A stretch of 40,363 nucleotides of DNA, from positions 1 to 40,363 of the forward strand of contig MU604062.1 in NCBI GenBank assembly GCA_025201845.1, read 5' to 3'. The translations under genes were made by a program, and so were the position numbers. The notes under the pieces were generated by a model, which was given only the letters and a program-made list of their open reading frames with translations, ran no database searches and had not been told where the DNA came from. The stretch comes from Martensiomyces pterosporus (lineage: Eukaryota > Kickxellomycota > Kickxellomycetes > Kickxellales > Kickxellaceae). Within the stretch, counting starts at the first letter, position 1; the number at the start of each line of letters is the position of its first letter. Shown here in pieces: positions 26,594-37,907 of this stretch.

Positions 26594-29177
26594 TCTAAAT
26601 ATGGGGACGTGGGGAGGTGGGGATGTTTATATGGCGGAGTTGGAAATTATTTTCCGCTGTGTAGAATTCGTGTAGCAACGCACTATATGCGGCAATCAGC
26701 GGCACAGAAAACGAAAATAGCGGTTTCTGCGAGAGGGAGGAAAAGAAGGGTATTAGATCGAGAAAATGGGGCAGGCTGTATGAGAATAGCAAGAGAGCAG
26801 GTATTGGGAGAGCCAGTGTTTGGTGGGATGTGCAAGAAAGCGTCTGTTTTAACGATGAGAGTGGGAGGGGATGCGTGTAATGAGTGGTGCGTGTTGGGAC
26901 CTAAGCGAGGAATTTTGAATAAATAGAAATGCAGCGCAGGAGTGTTAGTACAAGTGCAGCACACTGCGAGGGCGACGTTGTGTACACAAGATGTGCGAGT
27001 AAATCTGCGGTGGGAAATGGGCTGCCGATGCTCGCGGCAGAGGGAAAGAGAGAGAAATAGTGCGCCGGAGGACGCTGGAGTAGCACAGGCTTATTTATGA
27101 GTTTTAGACGACGAGGCAAGGCGGCGGAGCCTGGCTATAGTGGTGTTCGGAATTCTTTTATGTGCATGAATCGAGGATGCAGGTTGTTTTCGGGAGGCGC
27201 GTTCACAGTGAGCGAATACATGGGATGTGCAGCCCAGGGAGAGGAGGGGGAGGCAGAAGAAAGGACATATGAGGACCAGGGCATAGGCCAGGGAGATCCC
27301 CGGTGGGCCGCAACACACCCCAGCGCTGCTCCTAGGCCTGCATTCCTCTTCGGGGGGGAGCAGCCATTCCACAAGTATGGGGAGAGAATAGCAGGCATTA
27401 TTAGCGTGCAAGTCTGAATTAGACCCGCGCTCCAGAGAGCACAATCGGATGCAGCGTTGGTCTAGTGCAAGAGCGGGAATGGAACAATGGCTGGAGACCG
27501 GGACTGCGCTGATATAGCGGGTTTTGGCCCTCGGGCCTGGGTGAGGGGCCATGAACCAACCCTGAATCCAGCGACCCCGCTGCCATGTAGCACGCTCATT
27601 GTGGGCCTGGGGATGGTTGGGATACTTTTGCTATCTAAAACGAGAAGCTCGCGTTGCGTGGCTTTGCTTTGCCTTCGCCATTCAACAGGCACTGCGATCC
27701 CCAGGGAAGAAAGGAAGCTCCTTGTGGCTGCGCGCCAGACAAAACATTTCATGCATGCCATTTCGAAACCTGGGCGCCGTATGCAGCGCAGAGGGGCCAG
27801 CAGCGCCATAGCAGGTTGCCGAGTCGTTTTGGGTGTACCTTTCCGTGAGTCAGTATGAGTGAAGCAGTCGCCTGCCTCGTGGTGGAGGAGAAATAGTGTG
27901 TTGAATAAGGCGTAACAGTTGGGGCGGGAGTGAGAGATGGGTAAGGGCGGGTAGAAAGTAGTAAGGGGTGGGGCGGGAGAAGGGGCAGAAGAGAGGAAGG
28001 AAAGAAAGGGTGTTTGAATCGACAGGAGACTGCTCGCATGCGCGTCGTTTGCCTGAGCGTGCCTTGGCTGCCTCGCTGCTGGCTCTCGCGTATTGATAGC
28101 GTCAGGCTTTATTAATAGCTGGAATCGAGCACCGAGAAGGCACAGCGTTTGTTGCTGCTTTCGAGAAGCAGAGCGTGGAATAAACAAACGGAGCAGCCAA
28201 TAAGTAAGCGAGCAGCGTGCCTGAACAAACAAGCAGGGAGGAGCGCTCGCTTTGTTTTAATACGCTCTGCGTCAAGACGAGCCCCGGATGGGAATCACAA
28301 CAACTCCAAGCGCTGGGCGGTGGGGGAGGGCGCCGCGAGACAGACAGCCCCGACGCGCAGAAAGCGAGGCCAGTACGTGGCTGCAAATGGACATTGCCCA
28401 AAAATGCCTTTTGTGTGGTGGATCTACCCGCATTCAAGCCAAGTGTGCAGATCGCTGGTCTGCTTTCCAGAGCCTCCCATTCCTTCGAGGTCCTCCCCTC
28501 ACCCCGCGCACACGACGCTCGGAGCGGAGCCGGTGCAGTTTCGATATGCTGTCCATCGCTCGCGCGCACCTGTCCTAGATAGCGATCTGCCCCTTGCTGA
28601 AAGCGACTACCAGCGAGCGGCACTCGCCATGACTAGACTGCAGTATGTCTTTTGAGTTTTAGAGCGGAGATCACAGAGGAACAATGCAATCTTGTGTGTG
28701 CTACATGGCGCTGCATAGGGTTTTTTGTGCCCCGTCTGTGCAACGCACCTCCGGGTTCGCTCGCCAAGCAGCAACTGCGCACCTGCTGCCCGCCCCCTGC
28801 GAGCCTGCGCGGCTCACGACCCACTGTCTCCGAGGAGCGCTTTGCTCGTGGGTGCCTCGCACACATGCCCATCTGCTCGCCAGTTGTCCATTGGATTGGG
28901 TGGGGTGCGTGTTGCACTGCAGCTACAGAGCCGCCTGCGGTGGAGAAGAAGCCCCATGCAGCAGCCGCCAAGAGATGCGAATGGGCATGGCCGAAATCCA
29001 CCAGGACGATCAGCATCAAAGCAGCATGCACCTTGGCCCCAGCTGCGCCAGGCGGTGGCGGCGGAGCCTGCGGAGCGGCATGCCCGTTTGTTCAATATCT
29101 GCAGAAAAAGCCTGTGATAATCATGCTAGAAAACGGAAAACAAAAACAAGCAAGCCTCGGACTTGCATGCTCCGTGG
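26594..29177. other. 2.6-kb intergenic region upstream of kinase A and downstream of CLPTM1
   Basis: No credible gene. The longest open frame (27462-28232, minus) is low in complexity, has no domain and is interrupted on comparison of composition with its neighbours. A TATAAA lies 33-38 bp before the kinase ATG. Pyrimidine-rich tracts on the minus strand (27900-28020) resemble fungal promoter or 5'-UTR sequence. CLPTM1 ends at the right boundary. Confidence 0.55.
26626..26631 (-). promoter_or_regulatory. TATA box of kinase A
   Basis: TATAAA in CCATATAAACATCC on the minus strand, 33-38 bp before the ATG. If used, the 5' UTR would be only a few bases long. Confidence 0.4.
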
Positions 29178-31328
29178 CTAGGCGTTCTTCTTTGACTCAG
29201 GATCAGCAGCATGTGCATCCTCCTCCTGCTGCTGCTGCTGTGGCTTCTCGCCCGCTGCGGCCGCCTCCTCTCCGACCTGCCCGTACTCGTTGGCCCTCGA
29301 GTGGTCGACGCGGTAGATGTACCGCTGGTAGAGGTAAACAATAAACACCACATCGTCTCTCAGCGTAGCCAGCCGGTGCAGCCAGGGCATCTTCATCACC
29401 CAGCTAAACAGGTCGTCGATGAACGTGCTCAGCGCCTTGTAGGCAAACGTGCGCCACGGCATGTGCGCCACAGACTTTAGCCTGTAGTTGATATACAGCT
29501 GGGGTATCATCATCATGAACCCGAACGTGTACACGTAGCCAACAAGCACCGACAATATGAACGAGTACCACGACTTCTGCTCTTGCGTGAACAGCGCGTA
29601 GATGGCGTATGCGAGCAGCAGCGGATACGCCAGGTAGCTGAGGTAGCGGTAGGCGATCTGGTCGTACTCGCGCGTGTTGCTCTCCTCTTCAGTCATCGCC
29701 TCGTACGCCTTGATTGTGACCACATAGCCAGCAGCCCTCACAACCTCAGTGCGCTTGTCGCCAGCTGCAGCCCGTCGCCGCACTTGGCCCTCGCCGTCGT
29801 ACAGTGCAGCCTTGGCAACCTTGAGGTCCAATGCTCGGACCACCTTCCACGCCTCAATCGCCACGCTCACCGTGTTGCTGATCAGGATCATGTAGCTGGT
29901 GCCCTCGCGGTTGTCAAACAGATAGAGCAGGATGATGATCTCGAACGCCAGCTGCATGAGCATCGTGCGCACACTGACGCCCACCGTGTCCTTCTTTTTG
30001 CGCCAGAACTGCACGTCATTCTTGAACGCCAAAAAGTCAAACAGCGAGTGCAGAATCGTTACCGTAAACGTCACCGCCAGCAGCACGGGGTTAGTGTCCG
30101 CCAGCATGCGCTTGAAGTCATCCATACCCGACATGCTCAGATCCTCGCCGAACAACGCGGACTGCTGCTTCTCTGACGGATCCATGCTGCAGAATATACG
30201 GAACTTCCACAGCGACAGCGAGTTCAGCTGCACGTGGAGCGGCAGCGTAGGCGTGGTTTCGTTCAGCATGTACATGCGCTCCTGAAGACGCCAAAAGTCG
30301 TTGACATAGAATATTGGCTTGTAGTACGTCAGATTGCTAAACGCCTCGGTCTTCAGCGTTTCGGACACCTTGATCCACTTGCGTGCTGCGGGTGGCTCCT
30401 GCGCATATGGATAGTAATCCGATCCAGCGTCAACCACAGCCAGAGTGAGGTTTGGGTACCAGTAGCTCACCAGCTTGCCATCAAGTTCAGCCTCGCGCCG
30501 CTCCTGCTCCCCCTTTTGTCTCTCTGCAGTGGCTACTGCCTCAGGGTCCTGCTTGCTCTCTGCCGCATCCTTGGCAGACCTTCTGTGAGGGAACTCGACC
30601 AGCTTCTTCACATGAACAGGCTTGTGGTACAGAACGTAGTATGTCAGAGGCCAAGTGACCAGGGACACGCTATCTGGGTCATACCGCGGGTTCTCCGGGT
30701 GCACGGGGGATTCTTTGCGTGAGAACAGCGCATGTGCATAAAGCGTGCCATTGTTCTGGACGCTCTCCGATGCAGCAATACTGAGATCCGCCTCGTAGTT
30801 TATGCTGGTGTCTCCATACAGGATATCATCCACCTGCCACTCGGGCGTGCTGTTCCTGATTGTATCGTTGGCAAGGACTCTATCTTCAGATATGTACAGC
30901 CGGAGCGACACCCGCTCGCCGAGCTTCCAGTAAGGTGCCAGCGCAGGCGTAATACGGCCAGTGCTGCCTCCAGCCGTGGGATCGGCAGTAGTGGCATTAA
31001 CTGCACCGCCAGAGCCATCGCTGGCAGCCTGCTGAGGCGGCGTTTGCTGGTTGCCGCCAAAGAACATCGACATGACGTTGAAGACGAGCAGGGCCATGGC
31101 GACGTTTTTGACGAACACCCTGACCGATTGCCACATATCATTCTCGCCCTCCTGCCTCGCTGTAGCTGCGCGTGGTGCTTGTCCACCAGACGCGCTGTTG
31201 CTGCTAGGCGATTCTGCTGCAGGCTTTTCCTTCTGCTCGCTCGACTTGCCTGCAGCTCGGCTGCGTAGACCAGAAGAGGGCTCTGCCGCACCGGACGCAA
31301 CAGCGTCGGTCTCTTCGCCCTTCGCCAT
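29178..31328 (-). CDS. CLPTM1: CLPTM1-family multi-pass membrane protein
   Basis: 716 residues from ATG 31326-31328; three more codons upstream begin with TTG and are not used. After a disordered N-terminus, one TM segment (VAMALLVFNVMSMFF) leads into a large luminal domain rich in N-glycosylation sequons (NAT, NDT, NGT, NLT, NET). Diagnostic blocks are LGERVSLRLYISED, DPDSVSLVTWPLTYYVLYHKP, SYWYPNLTLAVVD and YKPIFYVNDFWRLQERMYMLNE. After DTNPVLLAVTFTVTILHSL come several C-terminal TM helices, with FDFLAFKNDVQFWRKKKD and LYINYRLKSVAHMPWRTF. These strings are typical of CLPTM1/CLPTM1L, ER proteins implicated in receptor trafficking and lipid scrambling. A charged K/E/Q-rich insertion interrupts the luminal domain. 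It is divergent from the NECAP gene, with 330 bp between the starts. Confidence 0.93.
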   Translation of the reverse strand: MAKGEETDAVASGAAEPSSGLRSRAAGKSSEQKEKPAAESPSSNSASGGQAPRAATARQEGENDMWQSVRVFVKNVAMALLVFNVMSMFFGGNQQTPPQQAASDGSGGAVNATTADPTAGGSTGRITPALAPYWKLGERVSLRLYISEDRVLANDTIRNSTPEWQVDDILYGDTSINYEADLSIAASESVQNNGTLYAHALFSRKESPVHPENPRYDPDSVSLVTWPLTYYVLYHKPVHVKKLVEFPHRRSAKDAAESKQDPEAVATAERQKGEQERREAELDGKLVSYWYPNLTLAVVDAGSDYYPYAQEPPAARKWIKVSETLKTEAFSNLTYYKPIFYVNDFWRLQERMYMLNETTPTLPLHVQLNSLSLWKFRIFCSMDPSEKQQSALFGEDLSMSGMDDFKRMLADTNPVLLAVTFTVTILHSLFDFLAFKNDVQFWRKKKDTVGVSVRTMLMQLAFEIIILLYLFDNREGTSYMILISNTVSVAIEAWKVVRALDLKVAKAALYDGEGQVRRRAAAGDKRTEVVRAAGYVVTIKAYEAMTEEESNTREYDQIAYRYLSYLAYPLLLAYAIYALFTQEQKSWYSFILSVLVGYVYTFGFMMMIPQLYINYRLKSVAHMPWRTFAYKALSTFIDDLFSWVMKMPWLHRLATLRDDVVFIVYLYQRYIYRVDHSRANEYGQVGEEAAAAGEKPQQQQQEEDAHAADPESKKNA

Positions 31329-31658
31329 TGTTTTCAAATAGAGTATGGAGAAGTAGCTGGCTTGCAGGTAAGAAAAGGGGGAGGAAATTCAATAATTATG
31401 TGCCAGTCGAAAGGAGAGAAATTAGAACGGCTTGGAAGGTTGGAAGTGCACAGCTGAGAAAGCTCCAGCGCATTGGGCAGCAGCCAGACAGGTTTGCTGC
31501 ACCTTTTGCCACTCCACACGTCAACAGCGCGCGTATGGCCAAAGGGAGGGCGGCAACGTGTGCGCGTGGGAGAGAGCAGCCGTTCATCTTCTGGCAGCAT
31601 TTCCCCTGCTGCTGTTCTGCCTGGTCGTGCTCCTAATCTTTTCAGTTTATACATCGAA
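31329..31658. other. Short divergent promoter region, CLPTM1 / NECAP
   Basis: 330 bp shared by two divergent genes. No convincing TATA or other element is visible. The frames crossing it lack an ATG. Confidence 0.5.
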
Positions 31659-32300
31659 ATGAGCGAATTCGAATCGGTTCTGTTTCTCTGCAAGGAGGTC
31701 TATGTGTACCAGATCCCGCCGCGCCAGGCCAACGCCGGGTACCGCGCAACCGAGTGGTCTGTGGACAGCCCGATATTCAGAGCACGGCTCCGCGTGCTCC
31801 TGACAGGCGAGTCCAAGTGCGCGATCAGACTCGAGGACAAGTCAACCGGCGAGCTATTTGCCGCCTGCCCCTACGACGCCAAGGGCCTGGCAGTCGAGCA
31901 GGTTCTCGACTCGAGCAGGTACTTTGTCCTCAGGGTGCAGGATGAAGCCACAGGCAGCAAGATGTACGTTGGCATTGGGTTCCTTGACCGCTCGGAGGCC
32001 TTTGACTTTAATGTGGCCCTGGATGACTATCGCCGCTCGGTCCGCGACGAAGCAGCATCGCCTTTGAGCAGTGCGGGGTCGTGGAGCCGGAGTAAGAGCA
32101 GCGCGGATGGCGCGGACACTGCGCCTGTTGAGGACTTTACGCTGAAGCCTGACCAGAAGATCACGGTTAACATTTCTGGCTTCAGAAAGAAGGCGCCGGC
32201 TAGTTCAGGCTCTGCTGCCAACGCTGCTGCTGCTGGCCAGCTAAGCGACAGCCCGTTCTTTATCCCTCCCCCGCCTCCACCAGCCTCTGGCCGTCGGTAA
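31659..32300 (+). CDS. NECAP: NECAP-family adaptin-ear-binding coat protein
   Basis: 213 residues from ATG 31659 (context CGAAATGAGC; the upstream open frame starts only at TTG). Residues 1-~135 form the PH-like PHear domain: FESVLFLCKEVYVYQIPPR, YRATEWSVDSPIFRARLRV, STGELFAACPY, SSRYFVLRVQDE, YVGIGFLDRSEAFDFNVAL and DYRR. A Ser-rich tail contains FTLKPDQKITVNI, the usual NECAP continuation, and ends in a proline run. NECAPs bind AP-2 and its accessory proteins and control clathrin-mediated endocytosis. The C-terminal WxxF adaptin-ear motif of animal NECAPs is not seen, so ear binding may differ. It is convergent with the amino-acid transporter gene (261 bp between stops). Confidence 0.93.
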   Translation: MSEFESVLFLCKEVYVYQIPPRQANAGYRATEWSVDSPIFRARLRVLLTGESKCAIRLEDKSTGELFAACPYDAKGLAVEQVLDSSRYFVLRVQDEATGSKMYVGIGFLDRSEAFDFNVALDDYRRSVRDEAASPLSSAGSWSRSKSSADGADTAPVEDFTLKPDQKITVNISGFRKKAPASSGSAANAAAAGQLSDSPFFIPPPPPPASGRR

Positions 32301-32561
32301 GAATGGGACAGCAGACGGCCCAAAGGCCGCACAGACACCGGAGCCTATGCTGCGATCAAAGCACCATCGGCTCTCGGAAGACAGCTCTTTGCTTTTCTTT
32401 TCAATAGCGTATCTTGGCAGCGATGCCTACATGAGCCAACAATGCTCGAGTCAATGCTGTATTATTCTGAAGGCTTACATTACAAAGGGAAAGTGATAAG
32501 GATAATGAAAATTGGGGTGGGCAATGGATGGCGCGAGTGTCCAGTCCACCAGGAGCACGCC

Positions 32562-33932
32562 TCACTTGTTCTCGCGGATATGCTGCTGGAGGGACTCGAT
32601 GGCGCCCTTGGCACCAAGCACGCAGACGTAGAAGCCGAGACCAACAACAGCAACAGAGATGATCCAGAAGTACCACTTGATGTTCCTCCACCCGCGCAGC
32701 TTCACGTAGCAGACGGTGGGGACAATAAAGAGCAGAATCGATGTGCTGAAGCTGCCAACCAGGGCAATGATGTCGCCAAAGTACGGAATTCCAATGGCGA
32801 CTCCCGTCATCGCCGCGAAGAACAGAGTGCGGAAGAGCGCGCGGAACACAAACTCCTTGACCTTGCCCAGTCTCTCCTTTGTGATGTTCATGGCCAGCTC
32901 GAGCTCGAGCGCCAAAGAAGTGGCCATGACGGGCGAGGCAAAGATGACGTGCAGAGAGATGAGGATCTTGGCTGCCTTGGTAGCAGCGTTCTGGGGCAGG
33001 TTTTCCAAAACAGGAGACATGACCTGGTCGCCGAATGCCCAGTAGCCGACAATGGCAATAAAGAGGTAGGTGCAGGTGACCACGGTCATGGCCGATCCGA
33101 GGACGCGGTTCCACATCTTGGGGTTCTTCATGCTGGACTCTACGGAGGGCATGACGACGACAGCGCAGAACGAGAAACTGATGCTGGCCAGGGCAATGGG
33201 CACTCCAGAGCCAACAGCTGCGTCGTGTCTAGCTGCGTGGTGCTCGATGGGCACGGATCCGTCGGACCTGTACGGATGCATGAACGACTGGATGATGGCA
33301 ATCAGGAGGGTGACCATGCTAGTGGAGAATCCCAGGAAGGAGAGCACGGCAGCCTCGGACATCTGCTTGAGACTGATGCAGGCAAGCCACATAATGGCAG
33401 CGCAAATGACCTTCCATGCGTTCTCGCCGATATCGTGGCCGCCGTCCTTGGCGATCTGGTTGAAGCTCTGGCCGGCCAGGATGATGTAGTCGCCGACGAT
33501 GCCCACCACGTAGATTGTGTGGAAGAAGTAGATTGCGAGGCGGCCAACGATTCCAAATGCAGCGTGGCCGATCTGGTTGAAATTGCGCACGCGGTTTCCA
33601 CTCATCAGATACAGAGACTTGATCACCAGAGAGCCTGTCAGCGTGCCGATGACGCCGGATATGATAACAAGGATGATACCGATCCACCCGGACTGCTGGA
33701 ACGTCAGAGGAAGCTGCAGAGACCCAGTGCCGATGATGACACAGACGATGTTGAGAAAGGCACCCAGTGTTGAGCCCTTGCGCTCGGGCTGGCCAGCGAT
33801 CTTTCCATTTGATGTGTCAAGGTCCGAACTGGTGTCCTGGCTATCGACGCCAACGGCCACTTCCTTGCCCGAGTTTGAGCCAGAGTCCCAGTTCTCGTTT
33901 CTGGAGGACCCCCTGAACCGCGGAAGAACCAT
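32562..33932 (-). CDS. AAAP-family amino-acid transporter (AVT-like)
   Basis: 456 residues from ATG 33930-33932 (the four codons before it start with TTG). A hydrophilic N-terminus of ~60 residues precedes ~11 hydrophobic segments. The first carries the AAAP signature GTGSLQLPLTFQQSGW. Others include FHTIYVVGIVGDYIILAG, GYWAFGDQVMSPVLENLP and the conserved VGSFSTSILLFIVPTVCY. The fold is the auxin/amino-acid permease (SLC32/36/38) type. In fungi the AVT members move neutral amino acids across the vacuolar membrane. Substrate and direction cannot be told from the sequence. A wide 4-kb space separates its start from kinase B. Confidence 0.9.
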   Translation of the reverse strand: MVLPRFRGSSRNENWDSGSNSGKEVAVGVDSQDTSSDLDTSNGKIAGQPERKGSTLGAFLNIVCVIIGTGSLQLPLTFQQSGWIGIILVIISGVIGTLTGSLVIKSLYLMSGNRVRNFNQIGHAAFGIVGRLAIYFFHTIYVVGIVGDYIILAGQSFNQIAKDGGHDIGENAWKVICAAIMWLACISLKQMSEAAVLSFLGFSTSMVTLLIAIIQSFMHPYRSDGSVPIEHHAARHDAAVGSGVPIALASISFSFCAVVVMPSVESSMKNPKMWNRVLGSAMTVVTCTYLFIAIVGYWAFGDQVMSPVLENLPQNAATKAAKILISLHVIFASPVMATSLALELELAMNITKERLGKVKEFVFRALFRTLFFAAMTGVAIGIPYFGDIIALVGSFSTSILLFIVPTVCYVKLRGWRNIKWYFWIISVAVVGLGFYVCVLGAKGAIESLQQHIRENK

Positions 33933-36900
33933 TTGCTGCGACAAACAAAGGGGCGATATGTATGTGTAGGTAAGGAGGAGAGCGACGATGTGCTTGGGAG
34001 ATGCAGGTCAGCAAAAGCGGCGAGATTTCCTGTGGCCCGATCTATTCTGGACACAGAGGATGCGTGGGTGCAGCGAAAATTAACTGGTAGCAATAGTAGC
34101 AGCGGCAAAGCCAAATGTCGTATTGATACGGCGCAGACTAAATAAATGGAGCAGGCTCTGGACAATTCTGAGAAGGGGAACAGCGCATGCCAGATGCTGG
34201 CTGAAGGAAGGAAGCACCCACCGCTTTTTATACATAGCCGCGACCCAGGCAACGAAAGGAGGGCACGCTTTTCTTGCTCTCCATGTTTCCTATTGCCTCC
34301 TCGCCCATGTCATTCTGTCGCTGCCTGCTGTCTCGGAATGGCAGAATGAGCCTCCTCCTCACACGCCCAACGAATATTCCTTGTTTAGTCCGTAGAGCTG
34401 ATTTGTGTGCCTTCCGTATTTGTGCGCTTTGCTTGCCTAGTTTTGAGCCTTTTGTCACCCCATACATATCTTTCACTTGGTGCCTGGGCGCACGCCGTCT
34501 CAGTGCAAACGTGCTGCTTTGTTTGAAAGCACAGCTCCTGGCGTGTCGGATAAGGAAACCCTTTCTCCTTAACTGCACGCATCTGCAAATCTACTAGAGA
34601 AAAATGCTGTGCAGACAGCCCAGCACCCGCCTTCCCTTCTCGTACATCCGCAGCCTATCAGCAGCCTTGTAGATAGGCGCTACAGTGAGGCTGCTATGAG
34701 GAGGTGGTCATTGCACGCGGGCCGTCTGGCATGTGTTTGCTGCAGTCACAGATGTGCTGCACCGGCGGGAGCAGTAGATCAGCATGGGCCGTTGACCTCG
34801 GCATGAGCGCTGCTGGCCACGCCTGCCAGATGGGTCTCTGATAGAAGAGCGATCGTTTCCGGGCAGCTGCTCAGCTCGCAAGGCTGGACACGATTGTGTC
34901 AGGCCGAGAGTAGCTGCCTCGTGGTGAGGCGACCTCACAGCACAGTAGACGCTGCAGAACGCTCTGGCAGTGCCCTATTCTTGCAGTGTGCCCTGATGTC
35001 ATGGAATTGGCTTGTCCCTTTGTGTCACTTGTGTGTTCCTTGTGCGGCTGCGTGGTGGTTACACAAGCCAATTCCAGTCAAGGAATGCAGCCCTCATGTT
35101 TCCTCTCTCGTGTGCGGCGGAGCGTGTGGGCGATTGCCCCATCGCATTTGCTAGGGCGCGTTGCTTCCTGGGCTCGCGCATGAGGGCAGCAGCAGCGCTG
35201 TTGGCAGCCTCTAGTGCAGCGAGAGGAAGCAGAGGGAGTCTCGCTCTGCTCAACACCAAAATATATGCCAGAAAGTTGAGGGCGGGCGGCGGAGCGTGCG
35301 CGTCCCGTGGGAAAATCTCTGCCACAGAGGTTTCTGTTGATCAGCGCGGTCTTTGTTGCTCATCTTCTCGAAGCGCCGAAAATGGAAGCCGGCCATGTTC
35401 ATTGCTCGATCCGGCCAGCTATGGAGCAACTGATGGAGAGCGCATACCTCCGTCTGTCTCTGGCTCGCCTGCCGTGGGCTAGCTTGGACTGGAACCGGTG
35501 GGGTGGCGGGCTGCAGCTCCCTAGGCACCGGCACAACATTATCGCTTCTTTGAACAGCATTCACTGCCTAATCAGATTAGCGGCGCACAACCCGCCCAGC
35601 CACCGAGCATGAGCTGATGCGGTCGATGGCTCATCAATGTATTACCTGTCTCAACGTCATAGCCACGCAGCAGACTCCCCTGATGGGCCCTCTGCCTCCA
35701 GGGCCCAGATGGGCGGGGTGGCCGGAAATAAAACGGAGCAGGAGAACGACGTCATGTTGGGCTCCGTGGTTTGCCAAGGGGAACTGCGAGGCCGCTCGCC
35801 GTCAAAAGAGCGGCCGGTTGGACCAGGTGCATCCAGACTGGGTCTTTGACGCCCACAATGCAAAAGGGGTTGACGAATATCGATGTCGCTTACTGCTCCA
35901 GGCCTCCCTCCTTCTTGGTCATTCAGGCGTACGGTGGACTGCGCATCACCAGCACTCTACAAGACATGTTTGCATGCACACACCCTTTTTGTGCAGAGCT
36001 GGAACCATTCATTGATAATTGTAGAGTAGTAGAAATAGCTGCTGGTGCAGTGGATAGTAAAGACAGTAAATAAATAACAAAAAGCGCGGACCTTCCTTTG
36101 TGCTGCTGTTGTGATAATGCCTTCTGAGTCTGCGTTTGGCCTGAGCCCCTCTCCAAAAGGGGTATTGGAATGGCTTGGTGCCATATGTCTATCCAGCCCA
36201 AAGCACGCGTAATTTAGACAAATTAGTGCATAGATTGCGTTGTCGAGTCTGGTGCGAATACTGCCCATCTGTCGATAATGCTTTGGAGGCAGACAAGCAA
36301 CTGTGCATGTCACATGCATGCTCTCTCTGCCCACTCATTTGCTGCTTGCTCGCTTGCAGGCTTATTCATCGGCCTCGTTGTCTCCTCTTGCCTCCTGGCC
36401 TCTTCTCCAGGCATCTCGGCTGCTACGTGCTTATTTTATATACTTGCTGCTATTTTTGCTCCGACTCTTGCCTCTACTATTCCCTGCCTGAAATTTGCAG
36501 TCACCCCTTGGGTCGTTTTTGGTCGAATTTCGTGTGCGCCCAACCGCAAGTACGCAGGCAGCACACACGCTTGGGGAAGAGCGGCACTTCGCGCACCCTT
36601 TTGAGCAACAAGGTGGCCATTTTGCAAGCACTATTGCTTGCCTTTGGCATCCGCCTTCTTGCAAGCCAGCACGCATATAGCCAAGAATAGCCTCCCGCTT
36701 CTCGCCAGGGGCTCTCTCCTCTCTCTGCTCTTGAGCTCTTCTTATTTGTCGTTCTTATACCTACACGCTATATTTCTGTATTTCCTTCGTTTTGGCGGCG
36801 ACTCTGGATACACTTGGGCTCGATACGAAAGAAAGGTACGTCCGCCAGCAAAGAATAGAGCGGCCCATGCTGGTGACCCTGTATGGCCTCCAGCAAAGTC

Positions 36901-37907
36901 CTCCCGCCCCCACTCCCTCCGTTTTGGTTATATTGTCTTGGCTTTGTTTATGTTTCTCTTTCTCACCGCTCATATTGTGGCCAGATAATGGCGAGGTTTC
37001 TCTCCACACACCAGAATCAGAATCGCTACCACCATTCAGCCGGCTCCTACGGACAAGCAGCAGCCAGCATGGCATTTATTCTCGTCTCAGCTTGAGCCAA
37101 ACAGCTCGGACCCAGGCTCAGAGGGCTGCTAAAGGTGTGTGCCGGCCCCTTTGAGCAAACAGCGCGCTGGGAAACGCGCGTGGACGCTACAAGCATGTCC
37201 ATTTCCCTTTTTCCCACATAGCACCAAGTTACAGACACGGTCGCCTTGCTCCTTTGCTTGCTGCTTGGCGGGTTCTATTATTAAACATCGAGCGCGCGGT
37301 TCCTTTATTTCCTTTGTGGTTGTGCGAGTCCAAAATTGGCCGCAGGCAGCAGGCCCGGGATGCGAAGAAGTGCCACGCATTGGCTCCTTTTGTTTTCGTT
37401 CCTGCTTGTTTATTCCTCGACCTCCCCCCTGCACGCACAAGTGTGGAGGGGTGTCTCCTGTGCTTTGTATATCCTCCTGCTCTTTGACACGCATGCATAT
37501 GCGCAGGTCCTCCCTCTACCCACACCCGCTCCTTTGCGCTCTGCGTGCGTCTGGCCTGCCTGAAGATTTGCATGCTCTGAACCGGTGTTCATAAATCAGG
37601 GCTGTTTGGCGGCCCTCATTCTTGTCGGTCGTTTCAGGGATACTCTAAAAATCCTGCCAATCCCCTCGTTTTTTTTACTACACCACGCCCCGCTTCTGCC
37701 TTTTGTGGTGTATAGAAAGCGTGACGTATCCTCTCTATTGTGCTGCGCTTCAAATGCTTGGCCACAGGGCATCGTGTTTGCGAGCTTCTCTCGTTTAGTG
37801 CTTATCTCTAATGTGTCTGCATATGTCGTGCTCTTGGCTATATAGGGTGCAGAGCTAGCAGTAAACCCGCAACTACCCTTCACTTCGCCTGCTCTTCTTC
37901 TCATGCA
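33933..37907. other. 4-kb gene-free divergent region between the AAAP transporter and kinase B
   Basis: The longest gene-free stretch in the window. No frame has an ATG plus a domain; the longest (35012-35482, +) is low in complexity. The right third is pyrimidine-rich on +. A GTACGT donor-like site at 36837 and several CAG acceptors before 37908 would allow a 5'-UTR intron, but this is not supported by anything else. No tRNA, transposon ends or tandem array are seen. Confidence 0.55.
37839..37844 (+). promoter_or_regulatory. TATA box of kinase B
   Basis: TATATA in GGCTATATAGGG, 69 bp before the ATG, implying a 5' UTR of about 35-40 nt. The start codon is preceded by a CT-rich stretch. Confidence 0.45.

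Noticed and set aside
27462..28232. 256-codon minus-strand frame upstream of kinase A
   Set aside because: No domain, biased composition and a competing frame on the other strand. Likely promoter DNA.
32442..33773. Plus-strand frame of about 443 codons opposite the amino-acid transporter
   Set aside because: Antisense shadow with low-complexity Asp/Gly/His content and no domain.
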